64,000 nt of DNA from Cololabis saira (Eukaryota; Chordata; Actinopteri; Beloniformes; Belonidae), in assembly GCF_033807715.1 (NCBI RefSeq), contig NC_084587.1:25541017-25605016 (forward strand), written 5' to 3'. The notes beneath the pieces were generated by a model that was not told where the DNA came from, ran no database searches, and worked only from the letters and a program-made list of their open reading frames with translations. Both the position numbers and the translations under genes were made by a program. Position 1 is the stretch's first letter. The number at the start of each line of letters is the position of its first letter. Below are positions 21,062-32,781 of this stretch, piece after piece.

Positions 21062-23404
21062 TAAAACTAAGTTCATTGTAGAAATGTCTACCAATATATT
21101 AGAACGACCCCCGCAAGCATGCGCACGATTAGTAGTTTGTCCCATACTGTCCTGTATCCTGCCTGCGATTTTGATTTACGGTTACAAATGTATAAAAATA
21201 CTTGAAAGTGGGGGGAACATGATCAGGAGTTTGAAAAGTGAGGACGGACATGTCCTTCCTATCCCCAGTGGAAATTATGCCTATGATTATATAGTGTTTC
21301 AAGAAAAGTGTGTGAAGCTGTACAAATGGTTTCTGAAGCAGTTGTAGGATATTTTACAAAAGAAAAATCCTGTGTAAAAGAAAAAAAAAACCTTGTACAA
21401 ATCCCCTTAAAACCTGGTAAATAGTGAAAAGAAACGTTCATAGTTTGCATATGTGACGAGCTGCAACGCCCTGGTATCGCTCTCTTCACAGCTTGTGGGA
21501 GTTAAGTTAAATCACCCATTTCTACTTGAAAAACTTCTGAGCAACTGCGGTTTTTGATCGTATTGTGTATCAAAAGATTAATGTCAAGTCAATACCAAAG
21601 CAAAGCAATCTCTAACTATATAGCTTTTATTTATTACTTTTTTTCCCCCACTTAATATGAAAGTTAACTTTTGGACATCTGTAATTTCTGTAGTTTATAG
21701 TTTTCCTTTTTAAATTAGCAGATCAGAACCCACTCAGGTCCATAGTTAGTTGAAACTATCCCAAAAGACTTTTGATGAGAGGTGGCGTACACCCCAGACA
21801 AGTTACCAAGACTCAATATCGCATCTTTTTTTTCTGATTTTGTCTTTTTTTCACAACATTTTTTTTGACTGCCAAATACAGTTACACCCACTTGTGTCGA
21901 GCTGATGCATTTTTGAAAAGGTTCCTTTGAAACCTTGTAGCCAATACCAGATACTTCATTTAGTATAATCAACAAAGTGATTGTCGAACCAATAGTTTGT
22001 AAGTATGCATGTAAACGAATAATATCCATCCATCCATTTTCTTTACCTTCTTCTGGGGTGGGAGTTGGAGCCTAACCCCCACCTCCCATGTATTCACTTT
22101 TCTTTTTTTTAACACTCGTCATTTCTGTCTTCACGCAAATGGCACTGGTTTTGCAATGCAAAAGTGATATATAAATAAGGTTTCACAAAACATGAAAGAG
22201 CTGAAGGATGAAAATAATCAACGGAAAAATATTCATTTGAGCTCTAATTAAATATGTAAAAAAAGAAAGGAAAAAAGAAGCAAAGTCACTGGTTAGAAGG
22301 ACACAAGGGTATATTTTTAATATCAGTCTTTGGAGAATAATTCAATCTTTGGGAGAAGAGTGTGCTGTCTGAAAGACAGACAGAACTTTCTCCGGAATGA
22401 TGTCTTTAAGTTTTCAGCATATGGTTCTGAACATGATAAGGATTCAGTTTTGCTTTAACCTTGCCAAAGCATTAGCCTTGGCCCTTATATCACACCCAGC
22501 TGATAATTACACCACTCGGTTTTTCTGACCGCCCTCAAAATGGTAATTACTCTCAGCTCCAATTCAGGGCAGATGCTGCACTATCTGTTCTGCATACAAT
22601 TCATGTAATTTGTTCTCTGTCATTTTTTGCCAAGGGGTAAACCCAACGGACACATGAAAAACGTCAGTTATCCTCATGAAGATGTTGATAAGACACGTGT
22701 ATGCATGTGTGCGCATGTGTGTGTGTCTGTGTGTGACAGCACTGGGACTAGTTCAGAGGTCACAGTCTCTAATTGGCCTTGAGCTGCTTATTTGATTCAA
22801 ATTTTAGTTAAGGTTATCGGGCAAAGTATGGACAATTTGAATACAAAAAAGACTACTTTTGGCTAGACTACAAAAAGTAGGGAGTAGTGAATATCACTTA
22901 TTGAGATGAAATGACACCACTGGTCACCCAGTCAAATGTTATATTTATGTAAAATGTCAAGAGTGCAATAAAACATGCTCACAAGCTAGTTCTTATGTTC
23001 TTGGAGACATTTTTCAAACACACGTTCCAGGAAAGGTTCTTCAAGAGCAAAAAACAGCCACCCACATAGAGGGGTACTTGCATTTGTGTGCCAAGGACGC
23101 CTCCAAGCACACGAGAAGCTCCTCTTGACCAACGCTGGAGAGCTATCTTCCTCATGAGTTTTATTGCGCTCTCTCCATTTGATATAGACAAGGCGCCATA
23201 GTTTTGCACACTGGCTATTCTCAGTGTTTCAGGGCAACATTTTTCTTTGAAATTGCATTTGTTTACTTGTTATGAGCACATGATACTTGAAGGAGAATAG
23301 AATAGATTTTACACACCCATACACCAGTATTTTCTGCCAAAATCACAATTATAAGTGTAGGATTGATGAGAAATGGTCTGATTTGTTTAACTCAGTGCTT
23401 AATT
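21062..23404. other. intergenic; one SINE tail fragment
   Basis: No gene recognised. A short fragment at 22024-22090 ('atccatccatccattttctt' ... 'gtgggagttggagcc') is the inverted tail of the Mermaid/DANA-type SINE seen at 26288-26532. A TG-rich run lies near 22697-22735. Confidence 0.5.
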
Positions 23405-23562
23405 TTATGTTTAATGTGATTGCAGAAACATCCAGTATAATTATTAGACTGAAATTCCCCAAATGTTTAACAGCTACACACAATATCATAGCAACACGCA
23501 TGAGCGCAATGTGAAATTATGTCAGTCTGGCAAGCATCAAACCATCTAGCAACTAGTTCAAG
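23405..23562 (+). repeat. duplicated host segment, copy 2 (empty of repeat C)
   Basis: Direct copy of 19672-19835. Here 'aactcagtgcttaatttta' runs straight into the duplicated segment, whereas in copy 1 the interspersed repeat lies at that junction ('aactcagcacttaatt' ends at 18757). This copy therefore represents the unoccupied state. Confidence 0.75.
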
Positions 23563-23882
23563 TAAAGTTACTGTAAATGTGTCAGGGGTGGGTAGAGTAG
23601 CCAAAAATTGTACTCAAGTAAAAGTACTGTTACTTCAGAATAATATGACTCAAGTAGAAGTAAAAAGTAGTCATCCAAATAATTACTTGAGTAAAAGTAA
23701 AAAAAGTACTTGAAATGAAAAAACTACCGGTACTCAAGTACTGAGTAACTGTTGAGTAACGTCTGATTTATTTTTAACAGAACTATTCAAACAGACAAAA
23801 GTACAAAATAATCATCTTCAGGCAAATTAAATCAATAAAATAATAAAATAAATTAAAATGAATAAGAAATAAAAATAGCTTA

Positions 23883-25373
23883 CCGTATTTTCGCGACCAT
23901 ATGGCGCACTGTGTGGAAAGGCGCACCCTCAGTTTTGTGTGTCATTTTTGGTTTTAAAACACACATACGGCGCACCGACCCAAAAGGCGCCGTCTACGGA
24001 GACGGAGCTGCACACGCGCGCGCTGCAAAACACACACGCCTAAAAATACAGCGGAAGCAAAACTTAGTTTGATATTTTATTTCACTTTTCACATCAATCA
24101 AACCCTTCAAAGGTTCATATTCTGTTTCTGCATTAAAGAATTTAGAAAAACCACCGGGTTGCTGCACATAAACCTGTCTCAGCCACTGATCATCTCCTCA
24201 TCCATCCAGCCCTTTTCATTTCACTCTGGCTGGAAAAGTCTCTTTAGGGAACGCTTTTCTTTTAAAAATCCCGACCGCGGCGGTCCCGGGTCCCGCTCCC
24301 CGTCTGCTCCCTCGCGCTGGACCGGGTCCGCTCCCCGTCTGCTCCCCCGCGCTGGACCGGGTCCGCTCCCCGTCTGCTCCCCCGCGCTGGACCCGCTCAC
24401 ACACGCGCTGTCGGGGATCCGGTACCGGGTTGTATCTGACAGGAGCTCCGTTAATTCAGCTGCGCCAGTCCGAATTTCCAGACCGGTCTCAGCTTCTTGA
24501 TCATCATCATCCCTTCATCCAGCCCCCTCTTTTCATTCACCCTTATAATGACTCCGGCTGGAAATGTCTTATGCAAAGTTTTTCTTTTAAAAATCACCAC
24601 AGTTTCTGTCCATCAGCTGCGCCAGGCCAGCGCCACATAAACCAGTAAGTGTGTGTCGCGTCGCGAACACACCCGCGCATGTCGGGATCCGGTACCGGGT
24701 TTGTAACCGACAGATTTGGCTGCAAATTTCGGAGGGTGAAGCTGATCTGACCTGAGACAGACCCCAGAAATCCCTTCTCGTAAAGCGGCCAGGAACCAGG
24801 TGATCGGACCGCTTGGGGAACCAGGAAGTCGGCTGCAGCAACGCGCATCACCGCGCTGCTCCAGCCGCTGCTTTAACCGGGGAAAGTCACCGGTTCCGAC
24901 CGGCCAGGACCGCCGGAGCCCACATGGACTTGTAGCAGGGGCTCCCGGGGAAAGAGCACTGGATCTGCAGCGGGGATGCGGCGATCGGACCCCGCAAACC
25001 CACGGCAGGTGCTTCCTCGGTTCCCGACATGCAAAACACACGCGCTGCAGAACACACACACACAAGTGTGCTTATTTAAATAGAGCGGAGCAAAACTTAG
25101 TTTGATTGTATTTTATTTCACTTTACACATCAAGCAAATCCTTAAAAGTTTTCATCATCTGTTTCCGCATTAAACAGCTCAGTGGAGTCTCATTCACGTC
25201 GCAACTCACGGGGGCTTCACCCGCCCCCTTCTCCCTTTACCGTTCTCATGGTGGCCGGCCTTACATTACCGTAATTCAGGTAATAGACACGGCGCACCGT
25301 TTCAAAAGGCGCCCGGCACATTTAAAAAAAAAAAAAAAAAAAAAATGTGCGCCTTATGGTCGCGAAAATACGG
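23883..25373. mobile_element. TA-flanked inverted-repeat element nested in the hAT
   Basis: Left end CCGTATTTTCGCGACCATA and right end TATGGTCGCGAAAATACGG are perfect reverse complements, flanked by TA (23881-23882, 25374-25375). A poly-A run lies near the right end (25324-25345). The interior contains two related blocks ('caaaacttagtttgat' at about 24059 and 25089), so it is internally duplicated. The same family occurs at about 30586-31336. GC-rich parts hold frames that look like chance. The TA duplication suggests Tc1/mariner-type or similar mobilisation (inference). Confidence 0.85.
24287..24395. repeat. GC-rich tandem repeat, about 37-bp unit, 3 copies
   Basis: The unit 'gctccccgtctgctcc' followed by 'cgcgctggaccgggtcc' repeats three times inside the TA-flanked element. 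Confidence 0.8.
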
Positions 25374-25849
25374 TAAATTAAAATAATCTTAAAGTAAATT
25401 CAAGTACTTTAATAAATAATAACAGAATAACAGAATAAAAAAATTAATTAAGCACAAGTAGCACAAAATTTCAAGCCTTTGTACTTTTCTCTTTTAACCA
25501 GGCAGAACTAGAACAAGCCCATGAACTCATAGAAACTCTGTGTGTGTGTTTGAGTCTGTGTATATGTGACAAAACATGCAAAAACAAACATTTTTCCCAA
25601 AGAATCACCCAGTGATGTCATGAGATTGACGCGTACGCGGATAAAAGGGATAAAAGAAAAGTAACGAGCTCAACGTAGCCTAATGTAGCGGAGTAAGAGG
25701 AACAGTTTCTTCTTCACAAATCTACTCAAGTAAAAGTAAAAAGTATAGTGATCCAAAACTACTCCTAAAAGTACAAAATTTCCCAAAACATACTCAAGTA
25801 AATGTAACGGAGTAAATGTAACTCGTTATTACCCACCTCTGAAATGTGT

Positions 25850-26276
25850 ACAAGAAACTATGCAGAGGAGCAGGAACATCTTAGTGGAGTGATATAGAGT
25901 GGAATAGGCTTGTAAAGAGACCATCAAAATATCTTGAGCTGTCATTTATTCATGCTAAATGGAAAAAAAAGGACAGCCATGTTCAAGCTCAAGGCTGTAC
26001 GGAGCCGCCTGATCGACCGGTTTGACAGCGGGTTTCCTGAATGCATCGAGAATTTAAATGCTGATACGCCAAAAACACTTAATTAACAAATGCCCACTGC
26101 TTGGGACCTATAAGCCAAGAAATGTCACCGCGTCTACTAGACCTTCTGACATCGATAGAAAACATTCAGCACATTACCACTCTTCTTCCAGCAAGCTAAA
26201 TCCAGTCACTTCAGTATCATTTACATTATCATATTTTCTTGTGCATGTGTGCATGATTCCACACTGTAATTATATA
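25850..26276. other. intergenic, nothing recognised
   Basis: A short frame at 25980-26085 (MFKLKAVRSRLIDRFDSGFP) looks protein-like but matches nothing I recognise and is short. Confidence 0.4.
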
Positions 26277-26287
26277 CCTGAACAGAT

Positions 26288-26532
26288 CCATCCATCCATT
26301 TTCTATACCCGCTATATGCTTTGCATGTCACGGGGATCTGCTGGAGCCTGTCCCAGCTCACACAGGCAAGACGCAGGGATTCACCCTGGACAGGTCCCCA
26401 GTCTATCGCAGGGCCACATACTGTACAAACAAACTCCACACAGAAAAGACCCCCGCCGGGCCAGGGAGTCAAACCGGGAACCTTCTCGCTGTGAGGAAAC
26501 AGTGCTAACCACCAAGCCACCGTGCTGCCCTA
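26288..26532 (-). mobile_element. Mermaid/DANA-type tRNA-derived SINE, full length
   Basis: On the minus strand the tRNA-like head starts GGCAGCACGGTGGCTTGGTGG (head end at 26532) with a box A-like TGGCTTGGTGG and a box B-like region after 'cgagaaggttcccggtttga'. The tail carries 'ctgggacaggctccagcag' and ends in (GGAT)n. An 11-base duplication with one mismatch flanks it: CCTGAACAGAT (26277-26287) and CCTGTACAGAT (26533-26543). The shared tail suggests mobilisation by a LINE with that 3' end. Confidence 0.85.
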
Positions 26533-26543
26533 CCTGTACAGAT

Positions 26544-27410
26544 AATGCACTAAAAATAATTACTTTTCTGTTAGTCTTTAATTTCGAGATAACACCCTAC
26601 ATAAGCCCAAATGACGGTAAATATTAGCAAATAAAAGTGAGATACATGCAACCTTGTGTTGAACAAATGGCTCAAAAATGTTTCTGTATCAGGTTAATCG
26701 ATTGGTTGATGTGACTTTTTTTTCGGGATTGTAATTGAACAAACTAAACCTCCAGGTTCAACCACAGGCACAATTTACTATCCAGTTGGGTGAACAAGGT
26801 CACGACCATCTTGCTTCATGCGAGAGTTTTAACCAGCAGAGTTTTAAACCCCAGTTTGGCCAGATAAAATGCAATTGGCATGATGTGTCTCTTCAACCCT
26901 GTGAAACCATCACTTTGCCTATTTTATGTTACAATCACAAACCCTATATTTGTAATCTCAAATAAATTCATTTGTGAAGGATTAATCCATGCACTGTTTA
27001 CAACAATGTGAACACTGCTAAAGAGACACTGGACATGAAAACACACCGATTTGTCAACAAAGGCCAAATTGAAACATACATGTAAAGCCTTTAAGTTCTT
27101 ATTAACTCTGACGTGCAAAGCTTCAAGAGGTTTGGAGCACCCTGAGCTCCTCAAATGTAAACTTCTGTTACCCAACAAATGTACTGTTGCCTTGGCAATA
27201 ATGTTTGATGAAACTTTGCAGGCTTCATTATGGTGTGGAGAATGGTGTTAGAAGTTTGTGAACCAAATTGGAGGTGACTCTGGCCGACCTGCTGGGAGTA
27301 ATTATTGAAAGTGTGGACATACATCTCTGTTTTGATTTGGTGGTGCATGCCCCCCAGTGTTTCTGCTCTATGCATTTTGCAGTGCAGGCCTCTGTTGCAA
27401 ATATGTTGCA
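26544..27410. other. intergenic, nothing recognised
   Basis: Several chance frames on both strands; no domain, no defined repeat. Confidence 0.5.
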
Positions 27411-27414
27411 CCTG

Positions 27415-27560
27415 TTATAATGAAAATGAACAGGAGAAACAGAGGGGCAATACATGCAGCAAAGAGTCACAAGAATGTGAATTTCAACTTGACTGGCTGT
27501 GTAAGGACGATAGCCTTTGTACATTTTGCCACCTCAACCGAGTGAGCTATCTGCTGCCCC
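27415..27560 (-). repeat. degenerate tRNA-SINE fragment
   Basis: 'gaaacagaggggcaata-catgcagcaaagag' and the terminal 'aaccgagtgagctatctgc' resemble the inverted SINE at 51617-51824, with heavy divergence. Confidence 0.45.
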
Positions 27561-27897
27561 ACTTTAAATTCTCATGAAATCTATCCTAAAATTCCTATTT
27601 GTAAGTCTTAAAGGTCTGGAGGCTCCACTCACTGAGTCTGTCGGCACAACCCCTGGGCGGAGCTGCAAAAAAAAATCACCACTAGTTGACTACAGCTGCA
27701 GGTCCTCTAACAACCCCCCCACCGACCCAGCCGGTGATTGGCTGTCCCAGCTATAGTAGGCGATATATGTACCTGAAATGTTCTTTTTTTTTTTTAAATC
27801 TCTGCTTGAGAAAGGTTCTGTGGACCGAAATGTTGTTTGTTTGTTTACCTTATTAAAAGTTTTTTGCAAGTGACTTAACAGTGTGCGGGAGACCCCT
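27561..27897. other. intergenic, nothing recognised
   Basis: No gene or repeat boundary seen. Confidence 0.45.

Positions 27898-27984
<87 letters not shown>
27898..27984. repeat. (AT)n microsatellite
   Basis: Nearly pure AT dinucleotide run with one ac interruption near 27911. Confidence 0.97.
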
Positions 27985-27986
<2 letters not shown>

Positions 27987-28297
27987 ATCCATCTATCCAT
28001 TTTCTACACCAGCTTTATCCTTTGCAGGGTCGCGGGGGTCTGCTGGAGCCTATCCCAGCTAATTGCAGGCGAGAGACCGGGTGTTACACCCTGGACAGGT
28101 CGCCAATCCATCGCAGGGCCACATACACACAAAAAACCAGACACACTCACACTCACACCTACGGGCAATTTAGAATCATCAATTAACCTAGTATGCATGT
28201 TTTTGGACTGTGGGAGGAAGCCGGAGTACCCGGAGGGAACCCACGCAAGCACGGGGAGGACATGCAAACTCCACACAGAAAGACCCCTGCCGGGAAA
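27985..28297 (-). mobile_element. Mermaid/DANA-type SINE, head missing
   Basis: Inverted tail 'ccatccatctatccattttc' at the left, then the conserved core: 'ggtctgctggagcctatccc', 'ctgtgggaggaagccggagt' and 'catgcaaactccacacagaa' on the plus strand. The tRNA-like head is not present beyond 28297. Confidence 0.8.
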
Positions 28298-28365
28298 TTA
28301 ATCTTTAAATATATGGAATGAAACAACAAGATTAATTGAAAGAAAGATTCATTTCGATTCATATA

Positions 28366-28723
28366 CAGGACTGTCTCAGAAAATTAGAATATTGTGATTG
28401 TGATATTTTCTGTAATGCAAAAATGTCATACATTCTGGATTCATTACAAATCAACTGAAATATTGCAAGCTTTTTATTATTTGAATATTGCTGATCATGG
28501 CTTACAGCTTAAGAAAACTCAAATATCCTATCTCAAAAAATTAGAATATTCTGGGAATCTTAAACTGTAAACCATAATCAGCAATATTAAAATAATAAAA
28601 GGCTTGCAATATTTCAGTTGATTTGTAATGAATCCAGAATGTATGACATTTTTGTTTTTTTTAATTGCATTACAGAAAATAAAGAACTTTATCACAATAT
28701 TCTAATTTTCTGAGACAGTCCTG
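28366..28723. mobile_element. Tc1/mariner-type palindromic MITE
   Basis: Both ends are CAGGACTGTCTCAGAAAATT in inverse orientation, flanked by TA (28364-28365, 28724-28725). The whole 358-bp element is a long imperfect palindrome, as the inner arms ('ttgcaatatttcagttgat' and its reverse) also match. No coding capacity. A TA duplication is diagnostic for Tc1/mariner. Confidence 0.9.
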
Positions 28724-28735
28724 TATATATACATG

Positions 28736-28738
<3 letters not shown>

Positions 28739-28821
<83 letters not shown>

Positions 28822-28828
28822 CATATAC
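28739..28828. repeat. (AT)n microsatellite
   Basis: AT dinucleotide run ending in a short (ACATAT)n variant; it starts 15 bases after the palindromic MITE. Confidence 0.95.
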
Positions 28829-30139
28829 ATGTGTACACCCCTAGAAATAAGCTTAATATTCTCAAATCTAATCAAAATGGTCCTATTTTATGTAAAATAA
28901 TGTGGTCAGAAAATTTTTGGGGGATAGAATTTTTAAAACTATGAAAATAGTCTAAAATTGTCCAATTTTCTTGAAAAAAGGCATCTTTACATTCTTAGAA
29001 ATTTGTTTTCGCAGTGCATAAAACTATTTGATCCCACACCTGCCTAGTGTCCACCCAGAGTTGAGCTAATGCCAGATGTGGTTAGTGACGCAAAACAGAG
29101 CAGTGTTTTCAGTTACTTGATAAATACAAACCTAAACAAACCTGTAATGAGGAAGACACAGAGCTTGGTATTATATTCGGTCCCAGTTTACAAAATAGCT
29201 GTCCTATTGCAAAAAGGACTTCACTATTAAAGCAGTGTCCATACAATATCCCAGGCAAAATGTAGTCACAAGCTTAGTTGAGATTTAGAGTTTTGAGTTT
29301 GGGTTTAGCATTTAACCTTTGTTAAACTGTTTCGTGATAGTCACATGACTTCTTTAACCCCACTGCACTCAGTAATTTGCGCCTGTGGTTTAACCTGCCG
29401 CTGGGGTTTGGCCTTAACACCACCGCTATGTCCCTAATGAATGTCACATCCGTCACTGCACATCCATCTAGTTCTTCATTCATGGAGAATAACGCAGTTG
29501 TCATTTGACATACATCCACAAAATGTTATAGTGTTATTGAGGATGAAAATATTCTGTTCAACTCTAGGGCTAATCTTATGAATCTTATATACACATCGTT
29601 GTGTGACCACAATCATGTGCCTTTATGTCATATACACTAATCAAAATAATATGAATTTTTCAGCAAGAGTGGATACGGTAATCATATGCAACCATTTATT
29701 GTTGGGGGACACATTGAAATGTGTTACATGGCCACAGCAACAGTTCACCATACTAGAAGAGGCATCTCAGACAGTAAAAGCAGTCACCATTAGGCAGCAC
29801 TGTGACTAACATGGACAGAATTTCCAGTGATTCTTTTGTCCCTGCTTTTTGTGGATGTTGTTGTCCTGCTGGAATCATTGAGTGGGAATCTTGGCCGCTT
29901 CATTAGGCTGCTGCCTCCTGCCTCCACAACCTAAACGGATGGATGGCTGTGTCTCTATGATTTTAAAATGGAAAAAGACTCAGTTTTTTTCATTTCATGA
30001 TGAAAAAAAAGAACAGCACAAATGCCACACAGATTTAGGCTGTACTCTTATTCTGTTTAAAGGAGCTGTATGTAAGAGCAATAATAAAACGAATCATAAA
30101 ATGACCCCGATATGTCAATAGACATTTAAAAATCACTTT
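28829..30139. other. intergenic, nothing recognised
   Basis: No recognisable gene. The longest frame on the minus strand (29322-29519) has no family features. Confidence 0.5.
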
Positions 30140-30154
30140 AAAAATCATGTTCAT

Positions 30155-30350
30155 AGGCCGCTCGGTGGCGCAGTGGGATAAGTAGCGGGCCATATACTGA
30201 GGCTACAGTCCTCCTCCTGCAGCGGTCGCGGGTTCGAATCCAGCCCGCGCACCTTTGCTGCGTGTCTTCCCTGTTCTCTCTCTCTACCCCTTTCCAGTCT
30301 GCATCTCCAATAAAGGGCCACTAGAGCCCAAAAAAAAACCTTTAAAAAAA
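30155..30350 (+). mobile_element. tRNA-derived SINE with 15-bp duplication
   Basis: Head 'ggccgctcggtggcgcagtg' with box A TGGCGCAGTGGG and box B GGTTCGAATCC (30231-30241). The body includes 'ttgctgcgtgtcttccctgt' and a poly-A-rich end. The perfect duplication AAAAATCATGTTCAT lies at 30140-30154 and 30351-30365. An inverted relative is at 51617-51824. Confidence 0.92.
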
Positions 30351-30365
30351 AAAAATCATGTTCAT

Positions 30366-30585
30366 TTCAAATACTTATGTCACTGACAACAGCACTCAAG
30401 CCAGGATATTCCCGTTTAAAAAGAGGAGTTGCAGCCCTCAAGTGATGTTTATGTTGTCATTTTTTGTTTTGGCCTGAAGCTCCACCCTCCACCTATCTCC
30501 CAATCACGAAGTCAGTAATGTTTCGGCATCTGGGTTGCCAGCTCAGCTCTAATTATCGCAGCAGCCGCTACGAACGTGTTGGATG
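30366..30585. other. short intergenic stretch
   Basis: No gene seen; it lies between the SINE and the CCGTATTTTCGCG-family element. Confidence 0.45.
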
Positions 30586-31336
30586 GATTTTCGCGACCAT
30601 ACAGGCGCCGTGTGGAAAGGAGCACCCTCAGTTTTGTGTCATTTCTGTATTTAAAACACACACACACGGCGCACCGAACCTAAAGGCGCCGTCTACACAC
30701 ACACACACACACACGCGCGCGCCGCAGAACACACACACAAGCACACGAGTGTGTGTATTTAAAAATAGAGCGGGAGTGTTAAGTATATTTGACAATATGC
30801 CAGTTACAAAGCCATGTTGCTGTAACTAAGTGCATGAAGGGATGACATGATAGGATGATATTATAACGTGCCTGCGCGCACTGTTCTGAGCATGCGCAAT
30901 AAACGGTCGGAGAAAGAAAAAAGAGTTCTGGATTCTCTTGACCAAAGATGAAGACGTGTGTTTGCCTTTTTGTCCGTGATTCCGTGAAGGTAATTTAATT
31001 AACCATCTCTGGTGGCTGCTGAAACGCAAGACTGCTGCAGAAATGTCTACTGCTACAGGGAGCAAAACTTTGTTTGATTGTAGGCTACTTTATTTCAGTT
31101 TTTACATTAATCAAACCCATCGAAGTCCTCATCCTCTGTTTCTGCATTAAAGCGCTCCGCTAAATCAGCTGTGCCAGTCCGCTGTCAGAGTCACTTTCCG
31201 TGCCGTGCGGCGCCTCAGACTTGCCGGCTTTTGCAAAAGCTCGCAAAATAGTCCTAGCAGACACGTTGGCCCACGCATCAACAATGCATCTGCAAACTGT
31301 GGCATAACTTGCCCGGCACTGCCTTCCACGCTGCCT
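30586..31336. mobile_element. second CCGTATTTTCGCG-family copy, decayed and interrupted
   Basis: 'ttttcgcgaccatacaggcg' then 'gcaccctcagttttgtgt' at the left, and 'gcaaaactttgtttgattg' plus 'tgtttctgcattaaag' at the right, match the element at 23883-25373. A solo LTR (30777-31057) splits it. The outer right terminus is not found before the foldback at 31337. Confidence 0.7.
30777..31057 (+). mobile_element. solo LTR with 5-bp duplication
   Basis: 281 bp starting TGTTAAGTATATTTGACAAT and ending ...CTACTGCTACA (TG...CA). It is flanked by GGGAG at 30772-30776 and 31058-31062, the 5-base duplication typical of LTR integrase. An AATAAA lies at about 30899-30904. No internal retroelement remains, so recombination between the two LTRs probably removed it. 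Confidence 0.85.
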
Positions 31337-31430
31337 TAAGGCTGATTTATGGTTCCGCGTTACACCAACGCAGAGCCTACGCCGTAGGGTACGCGGCGAC
31401 GCGCACATACGGTGCGCTTCGCTGCGTAAT
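31337..31430. repeat. foldback MITE, one-armed fragment
   Basis: 'taaggctgatttatggttcc' followed by 'gcgttacaccaacgcagagc' and 'cctacgccgtagggtacgcg' matches one arm of the family at 6888-7029. The opposite arm is absent. Confidence 0.75.
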
Positions 31431-32690
31431 TAAATTTTGCAGTACATTATTACTTCGCAAAAGATCTTTCATAAAGCATTAAATACAGAAAATAAACTGT
31501 AAGGGACTCGTCGCTTGCCATGGCAGCCTACGTTCCTGCTGTCTTCTGCAGCCTACCTGGCAACCTCTGGTCGGGGGGGGTTACACGCCGCTCAACAGTA
31601 TTTTGAAAGTGACTGCAGTACCAGTTTTGGCCATTTCTTACACACGGCTCCTTTAAAGCAGTGACTATTCACAGAACTGAAACCTGTAGAAAAGCACAAG
31701 TTTCAGCCTTTTAGCTGGATAAAGGCACTGAAAGACTGAAGTACTGTAAGAAGAAATTATCATTCTGCACACTGGAATAATTGCATTCTGTTTTGAGTGA
31801 CAGAGAAGTATTATGGTATGTACTTGCACTATCTTGGCTTCTGTTCCATGTGGAGCGTTTAGCACTTACATGATGTTGGACAATATAAGGAATATGTATG
31901 TCCTATCTTTCATTTTGTTCAGTTAGATTTTAACACACCTTTTAAAGGATTTTCTTTTTTTAAGTTCAATTTGAACATTTACAGGACATATGAGAAAGTA
32001 AACAAGTTGTGGTCATGTACATAAAGAACTGATGATAGACATGGTAAAGTAATCGATTTATGACCAATACTTGGAATCAGGTTTGTCAAACAATCTTCTG
32101 AGAAACAACACCAACGACTTTGAAATTTTTTATTTTTTTATCTACAGTATATGATATTTAGGTGCGTCTATATTTTATAAATCAAGCTCTGAATATTGTA
32201 AGGATCCTGTGCATGGTTTTCCGACAACCTGGATTACAGACAAGTCTCCAGACTTGGGGAGTGAAATAAACATGACCCCTGCTGAGCAAGGTCACAGAGA
32301 GGTCACGGAGAGGAACTGTCTCCCAGATTCACCACTTGTAATACGCATCTGGTCAAGAAGAACAAAGCAACAGGGAGTCTGAAGAATTCCTTTCAGACTC
32401 TGGTCATGCGGTAAACAAAAAAAAAAAAAGAAGCTCCCTCAGTTCCGGCACAGTGGGGGAGCAAAGAAAGAGAGGAAATCATAAATTAACCAGAGAAGCT
32501 CCCGAACTGAATTGCTGAACTTTTTGAACTCAAGCTACATGTTTGAGTTAGATTCTAGATTGGAATGTGTGATTTAATTTTGATTAAGGTCTATGCAACA
32601 CAATATTTGCAAACTGCAATCATACTTTAATGATCCCACCATGCCTGACGCGCACCTCCCACAAAGTGTAACTAAGCGTCGAGAGGTCCT
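31431..32690. other. intergenic, nothing recognised
   Basis: No gene or clear repeat seen. Confidence 0.5.
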
Positions 32691-32692
32691 CG

Positions 32693-32778
32693 AAGAGAAT
32701 CAGGTGTGTTAAAGCAGGGAAACATCTAAAACATGCAGGACACCGGCCCTTCTGGGATTCAGTTTGACACCTGTGCAC
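32693..32778 (-). repeat. hAT MITE end fragment
   Basis: 'agcagggaaacatctaaaac' and 'atgcaggacaccggccc' match the right half of the element at 55818-56038. Confidence 0.55.
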
Positions 32779-32781
32779 TAA

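Larger units (their letters stand above)
23583..25841. mobile_element. hAT-type element with 8-bp duplication, interrupted
   Basis: Ends CAGGGGTGGGTAGAGTA and ...TACCCACCTCTG, an imperfect inverted repeat. The perfect 8-base duplication AAATGTGT lies at 23575-23582 and 25842-25849, diagnostic of hAT insertion. Its body, rich in 'actcaagtaaaagta', is split by a TA-flanked element (23883-25373). No hAT transposase is encoded, so it is non-autonomous. Confidence 0.9.

Noticed and set aside
24069..25105. Several overlapping GC-rich frames on both strands
   Set aside because: They lie inside the TA-flanked element and its GC-rich tandem array; overlap on both strands and lack of domains point to base composition.
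25980..26085. MFKLKAVRSRLIDRFDSGFP frame as an exon
   Set aside because: Protein-like wording but only about 35 codons with no clear acceptor, donor or family match.
27881..28186. Long Tyr-Ile repeat frames (also at 44111-44308, 54834-55289 and 61202-61300)
   Set aside because: They are read-through of AT microsatellites.
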